From positions 124,001 through 188,000 of the forward strand of contig NZ_JAYGHP010000001.1 in NCBI RefSeq assembly GCF_034932065.1: DNA of 64,000 nucleotides, written 5' to 3'. This document shows, in pieces, positions 17,685-26,333 of the stretch (position 1 is its first letter; each line of letters starts with the position of its first letter). The notes under the pieces were generated by a model that was not told the DNA's origin, ran no database searches, and saw nothing but the letters and a program-made list of their open reading frames with translations. The position numbers were made by a program, and so were the translations under genes. This stretch comes from Crocosphaera sp. UHCC 0190 (GTDB lineage: Bacteria > Cyanobacteriota > Cyanobacteriia > Cyanobacteriales > Microcystaceae).

Positions 17685-19742
17685 ATGGGAAAAGTCATTG
17701 GCATCGACCTAGGGACGACCAATAGTTGTGTGTCCGTCTTGGAAGGCGGAAAACCCATAGTCATCCCTAACTCAGAGGGGGGACGTACTACCCCTAGTAT
17801 TGTGGGATTTGGCAAAGGAAATCAACGTCTCGTCGGTCAGTTGGCCAAGCGGCAAGCTGTCACCAATGCTGAAAATACCATTTACAGCATTAAGCGATTT
17901 ATTGGGCGACGCTGGGAAGAAACCCAAGAAGAGCGATCGCGGGTTCCCTATCAATGTGTCAAGGGGCGCGATGATATGGTGAGCGTAGACATTCGGGGGA
18001 GTCACTTTACGACCCAAGAAATTTCAGCAATGATACTGCAAAAGCTGAAAACCGATGCGGAAAATTATTTGGGAGAACCCGTCACAGAAGCGATCATTAC
18101 CGTTCCTGCCTATTTTACTGATGCTCAGCGACAAGCGACGAAGGATGCGGGAACCATTGCGGGTTTAGATGTCTTGCGGATCGTTAATGAACCGACGGCC
18201 GCGGCCTTGGCCTATGGTTTAGATAAACAAGATGAAGAACAATATATTTTGGTGTTTGATTTAGGTGGGGGAACCTTCGACGTATCGATCTTACAACTGG
18301 GTAATGGGGTTTTTGAAGTTAAAGCAACGGCCGGTAATAACCATTTAGGGGGAGATGATTTTGATAATGTTATTGTTCGCTGGATGGCAGAAAACTTTAA
18401 GACGAAGGAAAATATCGACCTCAGTGGCGATAAAATGGCTCTACAACGGCTACGAGAGGCCGCGGAAAAAGCCAAAATTGAATTATCGAGTATGTTGAAT
18501 ACCTCGATCAATCTCCCGTTTATTACCGCCGATGAAACTGGCCCGAAACACCTGGAAACTGAACTGAGTCGATCTCAGTTTGAAGAATTAACCAAACACT
18601 TATCTCACGCTACCTTAGAACCGCTTAATCAAGCCCTACATGATTGTGAACTCAACGCGCAAGAACTAGAAAGGGTGATTTTAGTTGGGGGTTCCACAAG
18701 AATGCCCGCAATTCATCGTGTGATTCAACAGGTATTCCCCAATAGTCAAATGGACCGTTCGATTAATCCTGATGAGGCCGTTGCTTTGGGGGCCGCCATT
18801 CAAGGGGGAGTTTTAGGGGGTGAGGTCAAGGATGTACTGTTATTGGATGTCACACCTCTCTCTTTGGGCATTGAAACCCTAGGGGAAGTCTTTACGAAAA
18901 TTATTGAACGCAATACCACTATTCCTACCAGTAAGTCTCAAGTTTTCTCTACCGCAACCGATGGTCAAACCTCAGTGGAAATTCATGTTCTCCAAGGGGA
19001 ACGGGCCATGGCTAAGGATAATCGTAGTTTGGGGAAGTGTCTTCTGGCAGGCATTCCCCCCGCCCCCAGAGGAGTCCCCCAAATTGAAGTAAGTTTTGAT
19101 ATTGATGTCAACGGGATTTTAAAAGTGGCGGCCCAAGATCAAGGGACGGGTAAAGAACAGACGATTATTATTAGTCATACAGGAGGGTTGAAATCTGGCG
19201 AAATTGAGCGAATGCAGCAAGAAGCTCAACAATTTGCTGAACAAGATCGTCGTCGGATGCAGATGATTGAAGTCCGAAATCAGGCGGATAGTTTATTCCA
19301 TACCTATGAAACGACTCTGAATGAAAATGCTGAATTGATCCGTGATGAGTTGAAATTCCAGAGTAAACAAAAGAAAGAACAACTAGAGGCCGCTTTAAAG
19401 AATTCTGGCATGAGTCTAGAAAAAATAAAAGCCTATGTTGATGAGTTTCGGCAAATTATTCTGGCTATTGGTACGGAAGTCTATCAGCAAGCAAGTCCCA
19501 ATAAAGGGTTCCAAGAGACATTTAATACCATGGGGGAACCTTTGACCACTCAAATTACGCCCCAACCCCAAACCCAGTCATCCTTTGGTACGACTATGCC
19601 CTATCAAACCACTGCTTCTATTGATCTTGACTCCCTCCCTGATCTTAATGATCTTGATGATATGGACTCAGAAGATTTAGAGGTGACCTTTAGTTTTGAT
19701 GAGGATGAAACTATTGCTAATGATTATGAAGCCGTTGATTAA
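17685..19742 (+). CDS. dnaK1: Hsp70 chaperone DnaK (DnaK1-type paralogue)
   Basis: 685 residues. ATP-dependent folding chaperone. The nucleotide-binding domain runs from [17 protein letters not shown] through [45 protein letters not shown] and [13 protein letters not shown]; the substrate-binding domain begins at [20 protein letters not shown]. The tail is long, rich in Gln/Thr and then acidic ([15 protein letters not shown]). I assign it to DnaK1, not the housekeeping DnaK2, because grpE is adjacent as in Synechocystis and because the tail lacks the usual DnaK2 ending. No DnaJ gene is in the window. Confidence 0.94.
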   Translation: MGKVIGIDLGTTNSCVSVLEGGKPIVIPNSEGGRTTPSIVGFGKGNQRLVGQLAKRQAVTNAENTIYSIKRFIGRRWEETQEERSRVPYQCVKGRDDMVSVDIRGSHFTTQEISAMILQKLKTDAENYLGEPVTEAIITVPAYFTDAQRQATKDAGTIAGLDVLRIVNEPTAAALAYGLDKQDEEQYILVFDLGGGTFDVSILQLGNGVFEVKATAGNNHLGGDDFDNVIVRWMAENFKTKENIDLSGDKMALQRLREAAEKAKIELSSMLNTSINLPFITADETGPKHLETELSRSQFEELTKHLSHATLEPLNQALHDCELNAQELERVILVGGSTRMPAIHRVIQQVFPNSQMDRSINPDEAVALGAAIQGGVLGGEVKDVLLLDVTPLSLGIETLGEVFTKIIERNTTIPTSKSQVFSTATDGQTSVEIHVLQGERAMAKDNRSLGKCLLAGIPPAPRGVPQIEVSFDIDVNGILKVAAQDQGTGKEQTIIISHTGGLKSGEIERMQQEAQQFAEQDRRRMQMIEVRNQADSLFHTYETTLNENAELIRDELKFQSKQKKEQLEAALKNSGMSLEKIKAYVDEFRQIILAIGTEVYQQASPNKGFQETFNTMGEPLTTQITPQPQTQSSFGTTMPYQTTASIDLDSLPDLNDLDDMDSEDLEVTFSFDEDETIANDYEAVD

Positions 19743-19748
19743 AGAAGG

Positions 19749-19840
19749 TATAGCACTACGTGCTAGGGAACAAGCAACAGTAAGCTGTCACTGCATTTCA
19801 GGAGGTAGGAATGTCAAACACCTTAATGGGTAGTGCTATA
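19749..19840. mobile_element. MITE-like 92-bp element with 11-bp terminal inverted repeats
   Basis: TATAGCACTAC at 19749-19759 is the exact reverse complement of GTAGTGCTATA at 19830-19840. The interior has no ORF. It lies 6 bp past the dnaK1 stop, between convergent genes. The sequence after it (ACTATAGCGTTTCCTAGACT) looks like another commonly repeated cyanobacterial segment, so the element may extend further. No flanking target duplication was identified. Confidence 0.55.
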
Positions 19841-19891
19841 ACTATAGCGTTTCCTAGACTCATGAGGTACACATCAATTTTTTGACTATTG

Positions 19892-19919
19892 CCTGTTCCC
19901 TGTTCCCTGTTCCCTGTTG
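19892..19919. repeat. Short tandem repeat, CCTGTTC x4
   Basis: Three perfect heptamers CCTGTTC and a fourth CCTGTTG in tandem, just before the convergent potassium-channel gene. This fits the short tandemly repeated repetitive (STRR) sequences known from cyanobacteria. Confidence 0.85.
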
Positions 19920-19937
19920 CCTTTAAACCCTCACCCC

Positions 19938-21008
19938 TTACTTTTGTCTCGGTGGACGGGCAGTTGAAGAAGAGCGAATTGGCCCTAAAATCTGGTTAAG
20001 TTGCCTTAGCTGTTCAGGGGTTCCCATACAAATTAATAAGTCCCCGGCCATTAATTCTGTCTCTCCCGTGGGGCCCCCAATTAAAGTCCCATCAGACCGA
20101 CGAATGGCTAAAACTAAGGACCCTGATTGAAGTCTCAGTCTTGCTTCACTCAAGCTTTGCCCCACACAAGGACAAGACTTGGGATCAAGCAGAAATTCTT
20201 CCATGTAGAAGGTGCGATCGGTTCCTGTTAAAATTCCATCCACAAAGTCCATCACTTGTGGCCGCAACGCCGCCGCCGCCAACCGTCTGCCCCCAGTAAT
20301 ATAGGGAGAGACAACCGCATCAGCCCCCGCTCTTTGTAATTTTAAGACGGCTTCCTCCGTACTCGCACGGGCGATCGCCCGAATTTTGGGGTTTAAAGTT
20401 TTGGCCGATAAAACCGTGTAGAGGTTTTCCGCATCGGAAGTTAAGGCAGAGACTAAACAAACGGCTTGATCGATTCTGGCATTGATCAAACATTCATCAC
20501 GGGTAGCATCTCCTTGTATGACGATATAACCTAATTGTCCAGCTTCTTCGACTTGCTCAGGACGGGAATCTATAATAACAAAGGGGACTTCTTCGGCTGT
20601 GAATTCAACGGCCACTTGACGGGCCGTACGTCCAAACCCGCAAACGATACAATGGTTTTCTAAGGTGTCTATCAAGCGTCTCTCCTGTCGTTGTCGAATT
20701 CCTTCTTGAAAATAACCTTGAATTAAGGCTTCGGTTAATCGATTAACAATATAACCAATGGTAATCACTCCCATTAAAATTAAAGCAATGGTGAACAATC
20801 GAGATTTATCATCCAGGGGATGAACTTCCAAAAATCCTACCGTTGAGAGGGTGATCGTGGTCATATAAGCGGCTTCGATGATTGACCATTTTTCGATCAA
20901 CCAATACCATAAGGTTCCCAGGCAAAAAACACCCCCTAGGGCGATCGCCCCACCGAATAATTCTTGTCGTAAACGTCGGTATTTTTCTTCAAAAGAATAT
21001 AAGGTCAT
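19938..21008 (-). CDS. Two-TM potassium channel with RCK (TrkA-N/TrkA-C) domains
   Basis: 356 residues. Two transmembrane helices at about 18-38 and 70-92 bracket a pore helix and the filter-like TLSTVGFLEV (T56-V57-G58-F59-L60-E61). A cytoplasmic Rossmann RCK domain follows (IVCGFGRTARQVA near 119, VIQGDATRDECL near 170), then a TrkA-C domain near 265-345 (LAIRRSDGTLIGGP, GDLLICMGTPEQL). This is an MthK/SynK-like ligand-gated K+ channel architecture. The filter has Phe-Leu-Glu where TVGYGD is usual, so selectivity may be altered. It is convergent with dnaK1. Confidence 0.9.
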   Translation of the reverse strand: MTLYSFEEKYRRLRQELFGGAIALGGVFCLGTLWYWLIEKWSIIEAAYMTTITLSTVGFLEVHPLDDKSRLFTIALILMGVITIGYIVNRLTEALIQGYFQEGIRQRQERRLIDTLENHCIVCGFGRTARQVAVEFTAEEVPFVIIDSRPEQVEEAGQLGYIVIQGDATRDECLINARIDQAVCLVSALTSDAENLYTVLSAKTLNPKIRAIARASTEEAVLKLQRAGADAVVSPYITGGRRLAAAALRPQVMDFVDGILTGTDRTFYMEEFLLDPKSCPCVGQSLSEARLRLQSGSLVLAIRRSDGTLIGGPTGETELMAGDLLICMGTPEQLRQLNQILGPIRSSSTARPPRQK

Positions 21009-21421
21009 AGTGAAGTTAAATAATTTTCATGGCAAGATTTTTAGAAAATTTATTGATGGTTTTCCTCAATATTATATGTTCTTATAAATAAAGCAAAAAT
21101 TTTGATGTTTTGCCCTCGAAAAAATCAGGTCAAATGATTTTGTAGACAGAGGCTAAACTGGCAATTTTAAGACTAACTTGCTTAAGATTAAGACGTGGTA
21201 TTATTAGAATAATTTATCAGACCTATATTAGCGGTAAATACCTAAACAACTTAACAAACACAGTGCCATTCTATTTTTCAAGATTTTTGTCCCTAAGACT
21301 AGGCTAAAGGAGTCTGGGGGTTTATTATTAACACAGCAAGTATGCTATGTCGCAGATCACAGACGTTCCTAGTGTCCTTCATCCCCTAAGCTATGATAAT
21401 AACATTCAGGAGATAAATAAC
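21009..21421. other. 413-bp intergenic region
   Basis: AT-rich and without a convincing gene. It should hold the divergent promoters of the K+ channel (leftward) and of the repeat protein at 21422 (rightward). A possible upstream start at ATG 21347 would extend the downstream protein by 25 residues, but this stretch has no ribosome-binding site. No operator recognised. Confidence 0.5.
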
Positions 21422-21853
21422 ATGACAGCGGAAAAGCTTGAAGCCAACGGTACTCAAACCCAAGAGACTGAAAAAGCAACCACCACCAGCAAAACGGCGA
21501 CCCGCAGTACCCGTAGCCAAGAAAAACAACAAACCAGTGCCTTATCCGTCAAGGAAAAGACGAGCCAAACTGTCCAAGGTATCCAATTAATTATGGAACC
21601 TGGTCATCTTCCTGGAAACCGTCCTATTGAAGCGAGTCACCTCGACATCGTGAGTACCTATAAAGCCGTCGGTGGGAATCGTCCTGTGGTTGCTAGCAAT
21701 ATGGAAGTCGCCGGAACCTTGACCATTTCTGGGCAACGTCCCATTATGGCGAGTCATTTACACGTTAGTGAAACCTATACTGTAATGGGCAACCGTCCTG
21801 TTGCTTCTAATGACATTGATGATCCTGCTTTATTAATGGGATATCTTGATTAG
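21422..21853 (+). CDS. Cyanobacterial repeat protein with G-x-R-P-[IV]-x-AS motifs
   Basis: 143 residues from the ATG at 21422, chosen because AGGAG (21408-21412) sits nine bases upstream. A Thr/Gln/Lys-rich, probably disordered N-terminal half (to about 75) is followed by four ~22-residue repeats: GNRPIEASHLDIV, GNRPVVASNMEVA, GQRPIMASHLHVS and GNRPVASNDID. The C terminus is LLMGYLD. I recall similar proteins in many cyanobacteria but no known function. The regular spacing suggests a small beta-solenoid or a peptide-binding array. No signal peptide. A strong terminator follows at 21889. Confidence 0.75.
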   Translation: MTAEKLEANGTQTQETEKATTTSKTATRSTRSQEKQQTSALSVKEKTSQTVQGIQLIMEPGHLPGNRPIEASHLDIVSTYKAVGGNRPVVASNMEVAGTLTISGQRPIMASHLHVSETYTVMGNRPVASNDIDDPALLMGYLD

Positions 21854-21888
21854 TTAGATTGTTAGATTAATCTTATCAATACTTACTA

Positions 21889-21925
21889 AAAAGCCCCAGG
21901 TATCTTGCTAATATCTGGGGCTTTT
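21889..21925. terminator. Bidirectional intrinsic terminator
   Basis: AAAAGCCCCAG pairs with CTGGGGCTTTT, a perfect 11-bp stem flanked by A- and T-tracts, so it can work on both strands. It separates the convergent genes ending at 21853 and 21957. Confidence 0.88.
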
Positions 21926-21956
21926 GAAGATCATTTATTGATAACCATAAACCATT

Positions 21957-22166
21957 CTAAACACTCAATTTAAGTGCATTGACTGGTACATCATCCCATG
22001 ATTCTACTGTTCTTAAACAAGCTATCCAACCTTCTTTTTTTTGGTCTTCTGTCAGGTTATTTAACCAAGTTTGATGACAGTCTTTTGCCGCTTTTTCATC
22101 ATAGCAAGCAAGACAAGAATAGACAATTCCACAGGGATCGATTTGTTCATTTACCCAAATTATCAT
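21957..22166 (-). CDS. Small Cys-containing hypothetical protein
   Basis: 69 residues. No family recognised. Features: CGIVYSCLACYDEKAAKDC holds four cysteines within 19 residues, which could bind a metal, and the C-terminal half has Trp/Asp-rich segments (CLRTVESWDDVPVNALKL). No signal peptide. The ATG has no strong ribosome-binding site. It ends against the shared terminator, which supports it being a real gene. Confidence 0.55.
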   Translation of the reverse strand: MIIWVNEQIDPCGIVYSCLACYDEKAAKDCHQTWLNNLTEDQKKEGWIACLRTVESWDDVPVNALKLSV

Positions 22167-22223
22167 AATTGTTTATTTTCTGTTTTTAAATTATGATAAC
22201 ATGGACTCACACCTTGAAAAAAA

Positions 22224-22326
22224 GCTAAATCAACATCTACATATAGACTGAAGCCTGATATTATAGAAACCAAGTCTCCCAAGGGAGACTAAATTAAACC
22301 CGCGTAGGCGGGTTTTGTCTGTATAG
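22224..22326 (+). repeat. ~102-bp interspersed repeat, copy A
   Basis: Begins GCTAAATCAA, contains ATAGACTGAAG, the hairpin AGTCTCCC/GGGAGACT, then AAATTAAACC, a second hairpin AACCCGC/GCGGGTT and GTTTTGTCTGTATA. The same order of blocks is found in reverse complement at 24477-24578. The two copies bracket the glycosyltransferase and rluD genes. Hairpin stems differ between copies but remain paired. It may also serve as promoter/terminator material for the flanking genes. Confidence 0.8.
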
Positions 22327-22441
22327 CTTAACTCTTAAGAGTTTGAGCCTATATTTTTTAATAGTTTTACATCGTTGGTTCGGTGGAGTCAAACCAGCTA
22401 TGGTTTACCAAGAAGCCTTTAGTAAAGGAACAATTAATTCG

Positions 22442-23425
22442 ATGAGAAAACTTTATTTTTTAGTACCAGGAACAGGAAAAAAATTTGCTTGTGGAGGACT
22501 TTTTGCTGAATTAAAAGCGTTTAATTTAGCTCAACAAGTTTGTTCCTCAGCTATTGTTACCTATCGTCAACGAGAAACCGACAATCTTTTTTTAGACGAT
22601 GTTCTTAAAACACAGGATTTAGATGATGTTATTTTTGTGATTAGTTGGGGTTTTGATGTTCCTAAATTGGCGGCTAAGTTAAAGCATTACAATGTGATTT
22701 ATCACGCTCATAGTGCGGGTTATGGATTTAATTTACCTTCTAGTGTCCCGATTATAACTGTTAGTAGAAATACGATGGGTTATTGGGGACAAAAATCTCC
22801 TAATACTTTAATTTATTATTTACCGAATCAAATTTCTGATGAGTTTACCAACTTAAATTTACAGCGAGATATTGATGTTTTAATTCAAGCCAGAAAATCC
22901 TCTGAATATTTATTAAAACAGTTAATTCCTCGTTTACAAAAACACTGTAATGTTGTGGTAATTGATTCTTTTGTGGAAGATTTAGCCAAGATTTTTAATC
23001 AGTCTAAAGTCTATCTTTACGACTCAGCAGAATATTGGGCGCAACAGCGAGTTAGTGAAGGGTTTGGACTGCAACCGATGGAAGCTTTAGCCTGTGGTTG
23101 TCAAGTTTTTTCGAGTATTAATGGGGGACTTTCCGATTATTTAGATCCTGGATTTAATTGCCATAAAATTGCGGGTTATTCAACAGAATATGATGTACAA
23201 CGTATTTTAAAAGCAGTACATTCATCAGAAAAATTAACCTTGTCACCCCAGGTTTTAGATGAATATCGCGGTGATAATATTATCAAACGATTAGAAATAA
23301 TTCTAGATGATATTAATTTCTTTTTTGACCATAAATCTCAACATTTAGGGGATATTAAGGCTTTAACTCCCTTTAAAATACTTCAATTATTGTTAGGAAA
23401 AGCATGGAGAAAAATAATTAAATAG
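22442..23425 (+). CDS. Glycosyltransferase, GT-B fold (GT4-like)
   Basis: 327 residues from the ATG at 22442 (MRKLYFLVPGTGKKFACGG); in-frame starts at TTG 22343 and ATG 22400 would add 33 or 14 residues that do not resemble the family. A GT-B pattern: N-terminal half with GGLFAELKAFNLA, then HAHSAGYG, and a C-terminal half with SEGFGLQPMEALACGCQVFSS and GGLSDYL, the donor-binding E-x7-E region of GT4 enzymes. Probably transfers a sugar to a surface polysaccharide or lipid. It is divergent from the small gene at 21957 and convergent with rluD. Substrate unknown. Confidence 0.8.
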   Translation: MRKLYFLVPGTGKKFACGGLFAELKAFNLAQQVCSSAIVTYRQRETDNLFLDDVLKTQDLDDVIFVISWGFDVPKLAAKLKHYNVIYHAHSAGYGFNLPSSVPIITVSRNTMGYWGQKSPNTLIYYLPNQISDEFTNLNLQRDIDVLIQARKSSEYLLKQLIPRLQKHCNVVVIDSFVEDLAKIFNQSKVYLYDSAEYWAQQRVSEGFGLQPMEALACGCQVFSSINGGLSDYLDPGFNCHKIAGYSTEYDVQRILKAVHSSEKLTLSPQVLDEYRGDNIIKRLEIILDDINFFFDHKSQHLGDIKALTPFKILQLLLGKAWRKIIK

Positions 23426-23507
23426 GAAGAATAGGAAAGTAAATATTCTCGATTTTTCAACGTTGATCGCCTATTAAATAAACATCTAAATGATTAATTA
23501 TCCTGAT

Positions 23508-24461
23508 TTAAGTAGACTTAATTTTGTGTCGCAAACTTGCTAAAAGTTTATTAAATTCACCGGGTAATGGGGCGATCGCTTCAATCTTTTCCTCCGTCAC
23601 AGGATGGACTAAACTAAGTTTATAAGCGTGCAATGCTTGTCCTGATAAATTAACCCCAATAGAATGATTAGAACTATACAAAGGATCACCAACAATGGGA
23701 TGACCAATATGACTACTATGTACCCTTATTTGATGAGTTCTTCCGGTTTCTAAGCGAAACTCTATTAATGTATAATTCCCTAATCTTTCTAAAGTTTTCC
23801 AATGGGTAACTGCTTCTCTTCCTCCTTTTTCTATGGGAACAACTGCCATTTTTTTCCGATCTACGGGATGACGGCCAATAGGTAAATTAATGATTCCGTT
23901 GTCGATTTTTTGCCCATCTTCCTGCTTATTAATTGGCACACCATAAACTACTCCTAAATACTCTCTTAGTGCCGTTTTCTGCTTAATTTGTGATTGTAAA
24001 TGTTGATGAGAAAAATCTGTTTTTGCTACGACGATTGCCCCCGTGGTATCTTTGTCTAAACGGTGAACAATTCCAGGCCGTTTTACCCCTCCAATTCCTG
24101 CTAAATTAGAACAATGATATAATAGGGCATGAACGAGGGTTCCTGTCTCATGACCAGGGGCAGGATGTACCACTAACCCCGCAGGTTTATTAATAATAAT
24201 TAGTTCATCATCTTCATATAAAATATCTAAGGGAATTGCTTCTGGTTCCAATGCTAAAGGTTGGGGAGAAGGAATAAAAATTTGTAGTATATCTCCTAAT
24301 CTTACCTTGATTTTCTTGTTAGTACAAACTTCATTATTTAGGGTTATATTTCCCTGTTCAATCAGTTTTTGAAGATGGGAACGAGAGAGATCACAAAGAT
24401 GTTGTGATAACCAAAGATCTAAGCGATCGCCTGGATCTTCTACAATTAATTTAATAGTCAT
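23508..24461 (-). CDS. rluD: 23S rRNA pseudouridine synthase, RluD/RluA family
   Basis: 317 residues. N-terminal S4 RNA-binding domain (GDRLDLWLSQHLCDLSRSHL) followed by the pseudouridine synthase domain with HRLDKDTTG, where D136 is the catalytic aspartate; then the family tract GRTHQIRVHSSHIGHPIVGDPLY. In RluD the targets are U1911, U1915 and U1917 of 23S rRNA; RluA-family members are hard to tell apart, so the exact target is not certain. The end is convergent with the glycosyltransferase. Repeat copy B lies just upstream of its start. Confidence 0.9.
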   Translation of the reverse strand: MTIKLIVEDPGDRLDLWLSQHLCDLSRSHLQKLIEQGNITLNNEVCTNKKIKVRLGDILQIFIPSPQPLALEPEAIPLDILYEDDELIIINKPAGLVVHPAPGHETGTLVHALLYHCSNLAGIGGVKRPGIVHRLDKDTTGAIVVAKTDFSHQHLQSQIKQKTALREYLGVVYGVPINKQEDGQKIDNGIINLPIGRHPVDRKKMAVVPIEKGGREAVTHWKTLERLGNYTLIEFRLETGRTHQIRVHSSHIGHPIVGDPLYSSNHSIGVNLSGQALHAYKLSLVHPVTEEKIEAIAPLPGEFNKLLASLRHKIKST

Positions 24462-24476
24462 GATAACTGAAAAATA

Positions 24477-24578
24477 TATGCAGACAAAATCTGCCTACAA
24501 AGGTTTAATTTAGCCTCCGAAGGGAGGCTTTGTTTCCATAGTATCAGACTTCAGTCTATCTGTCGGTTTTGATTTAGC
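24477..24578 (-). repeat. ~102-bp interspersed repeat, copy B (inverted)
   Basis: Reverse complement of the block order of copy A at 22224-22326: GCTAAATCAA, ATAGACTGAAG, AGCCTCCC/GGGAGGCT hairpin, AAATTAAACC and GTTTTGTCTGCATA-like end. Arms of the hairpin carry compensating differences from copy A. It lies upstream of rluD, between it and the WD40 gene. Confidence 0.8.
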
Positions 24579-24610
24579 ATGGCCAAGTTAGTACAAGCAT
24601 CATAATTAAC

Positions 24611-25534
24611 TTATTTAACGACCTCATGTAGATCGAAAATCCTGATTTTTTTGTCACCACAACCCGTTGCTATTCTCTGACAATTGGAATCAAAAGAAAC
24701 GGAATAAACCTTATCAGTATGAGTAATTGTTGTAATTAATTCTCCTGTTTTAAAATCCCAAATTTTGAGGGTTTTATCTTTACTTCCACTGAATAACCAT
24801 TGACCTTGAGAATCGATTGCTAATGAAGTAACTGAATCAGAATGTGCTATAATTGTTTTTAATTCTTGTTGAGTATCTACCTGCCAAATCTTAATAGTTT
24901 TATCTTTACTGCCACTCACTAATAATTTACCATCAGGACTAAAAACTAAACAATTAATTGCTGAAAACCATCCTGAATGTCCCGATAAAGTTCTTACTTC
25001 TTTTTCTAATAAATTCCATAGTTTAATAATTTTATCATTACCATCTCCAGAACTCGCTAAAGTTTGACCATCAGGACTAAAAACCACAGATAAAACACCA
25101 TCATTATGACCTTGAAATGTATAAAGATGTTGATTTTCCGTGATCGACCACAACTTAACTGTTTTATCTTCCCCACCACTTGCTAATAGTTTACCATCAG
25201 GACTAAACGCCAGGGAATAAACTTTTTCGTCATTATTCATAAATTTCTTAACTTCTTTTCCCGTCTCTAATGACCATAATCTAATCGTTTTATCATCACT
25301 TGCACTTCCTAACAATTTGTAAGGGGAATTAAAAGCCACTGAATTAATATTAGCAAACCATTCAGAGTCTCCATGACCAGTCAACGTAATTTGTTTATTT
25401 TTTCCTAAATACCATAACTTAATGGTTTTGTCCTTACTGCCACTTGCTAAGACTTGACCATCAGCACTAAAAGCAACGGTTTTTACAGATTTAGTATGTC
25501 CTTCTAAAATCTTAGCACCAATTAAATTACCCAT
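24611..25534 (-). CDS. WD40 repeat protein
   Basis: 307 residues made of seven WD40 blades, enough for one beta-propeller. Repeated patterns include VAFSADGQVLASGSKDKTIKLW, FSPDGKLLASGGEDKTVKLW and similar. No kinase or other effector domain is attached, unlike many cyanobacterial WD40 proteins, so it is a stand-alone scaffold of unknown partner. It starts MGNLIGAKILEGHTKSV with no signal peptide, hence cytoplasmic. It stands alone between rluD and queF on the minus strand. Confidence 0.9.
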   Translation of the reverse strand: MGNLIGAKILEGHTKSVKTVAFSADGQVLASGSKDKTIKLWYLGKNKQITLTGHGDSEWFANINSVAFNSPYKLLGSASDDKTIRLWSLETGKEVKKFMNNDEKVYSLAFSPDGKLLASGGEDKTVKLWSITENQHLYTFQGHNDGVLSVVFSPDGQTLASSGDGNDKIIKLWNLLEKEVRTLSGHSGWFSAINCLVFSPDGKLLVSGSKDKTIKIWQVDTQQELKTIIAHSDSVTSLAIDSQGQWLFSGSKDKTLKIWDFKTGELITTITHTDKVYSVSFDSNCQRIATGCGDKKIRIFDLHEVVK

Positions 25535-25665
25535 GATTAATAATCTCCTATAATATCTTGATCCTGTCTTAAGATACCCAGATTGTTGTTAAATACATCA
25601 TTTATTACAAAAAAAAAGACATACTTTTAATATGCCTCTCAAATACAATTTAAAGACTAAATCAG

Positions 25666-26073
25666 TTAATTAACCGTTTTTTGATGACGAACTTCAATCA
25701 CAGTATGAACATTGCCTCTAGGGTTAAAATCACCCTTTAGGGTTGCTTCTAAAGGTTCACAAGCTGCCACAAAATCATCAAGAATTTGATTAATCGACTC
25801 CTCATGGGAAATGTAGCGATCGCGGTAACTATTAATATACAATTTTAACGCCTTTAACTCCACCACTTTTTGATCTGGTACATAAGTCAGATAGAGAGTC
25901 GCAAAATCAGGATAACCAGAAAAAGGACATTTACAAGTAAATTCAGGTAAAGTCACCTGAATATCATAACGTCGGCCCACCCGTGGGTTAGGAAAGGTGA
26001 TCATTTGCCCTTCTGCAATGTGACGTTCCCCATATTTCGTTGTAGAGGGATCAGACTGAGAGACTTGACTCAT
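25666..26073 (-). CDS. queF: NADPH-dependent 7-cyano-7-deazaguanine reductase
   Basis: 135 residues, the short unimodular (type I) form. Reduces preQ0 to preQ1 in queuosine biosynthesis. C49 in CKCPFSGYPDFATL is the catalytic cysteine and D56 the partner acid; ELKALKLYINSYRDRYISHEE contains the NADPH/substrate motif. No other que gene is close by. I looked for a preQ1 riboswitch in the upstream 230 bp and did not see the class I pattern. Confidence 0.94.
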   Translation of the reverse strand: MSQVSQSDPSTTKYGERHIAEGQMITFPNPRVGRRYDIQVTLPEFTCKCPFSGYPDFATLYLTYVPDQKVVELKALKLYINSYRDRYISHEESINQILDDFVAACEPLEATLKGDFNPRGNVHTVIEVRHQKTVN

Positions 26074-26333
26074 AACTAAGGTGTTCCTGGTGACAGTTTT
26101 CGTTAACTATTATGTCAAAAAATAAAAACAAAATAATTTTTTTCAAGGGAACCGATTACAGTTTTAATTAATAACAAAGCCCCAAACTCCGGATTGAGCA
26201 AAGATTGTAATAAGTTTAATCTCGCCAGTTTCCGTAAAAAACCGGATGGAGCATTGGGTAGGATTGGGTAGCATTAAGTAGAAGAAAGTTTACTGCCATT
26301 GAATCAATGGGACGTTTGAGACGCAGGATGTTT

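Noticed and set aside
19751-19830. CIRCE-like heat-shock operator near dnaK1
   Set aside because: TAGCACTACGTGC superficially resembles part of TTAGCACTC, but the second half GAGTGCTAA and the N9 spacing are absent, and it lies after the gene.
22261-22320. CRISPR-like direct repeats near 22.2 and 24.5 kb
   Set aside because: Only two copies, in inverted orientation and 2.1 kb apart, with hairpins: an interspersed repeat, not an array.
26074-26306. preQ1 riboswitch upstream of queF
   Set aside because: No class I stem-loop with the conserved A-rich tail, and no class II pattern, was visible on the minus strand.
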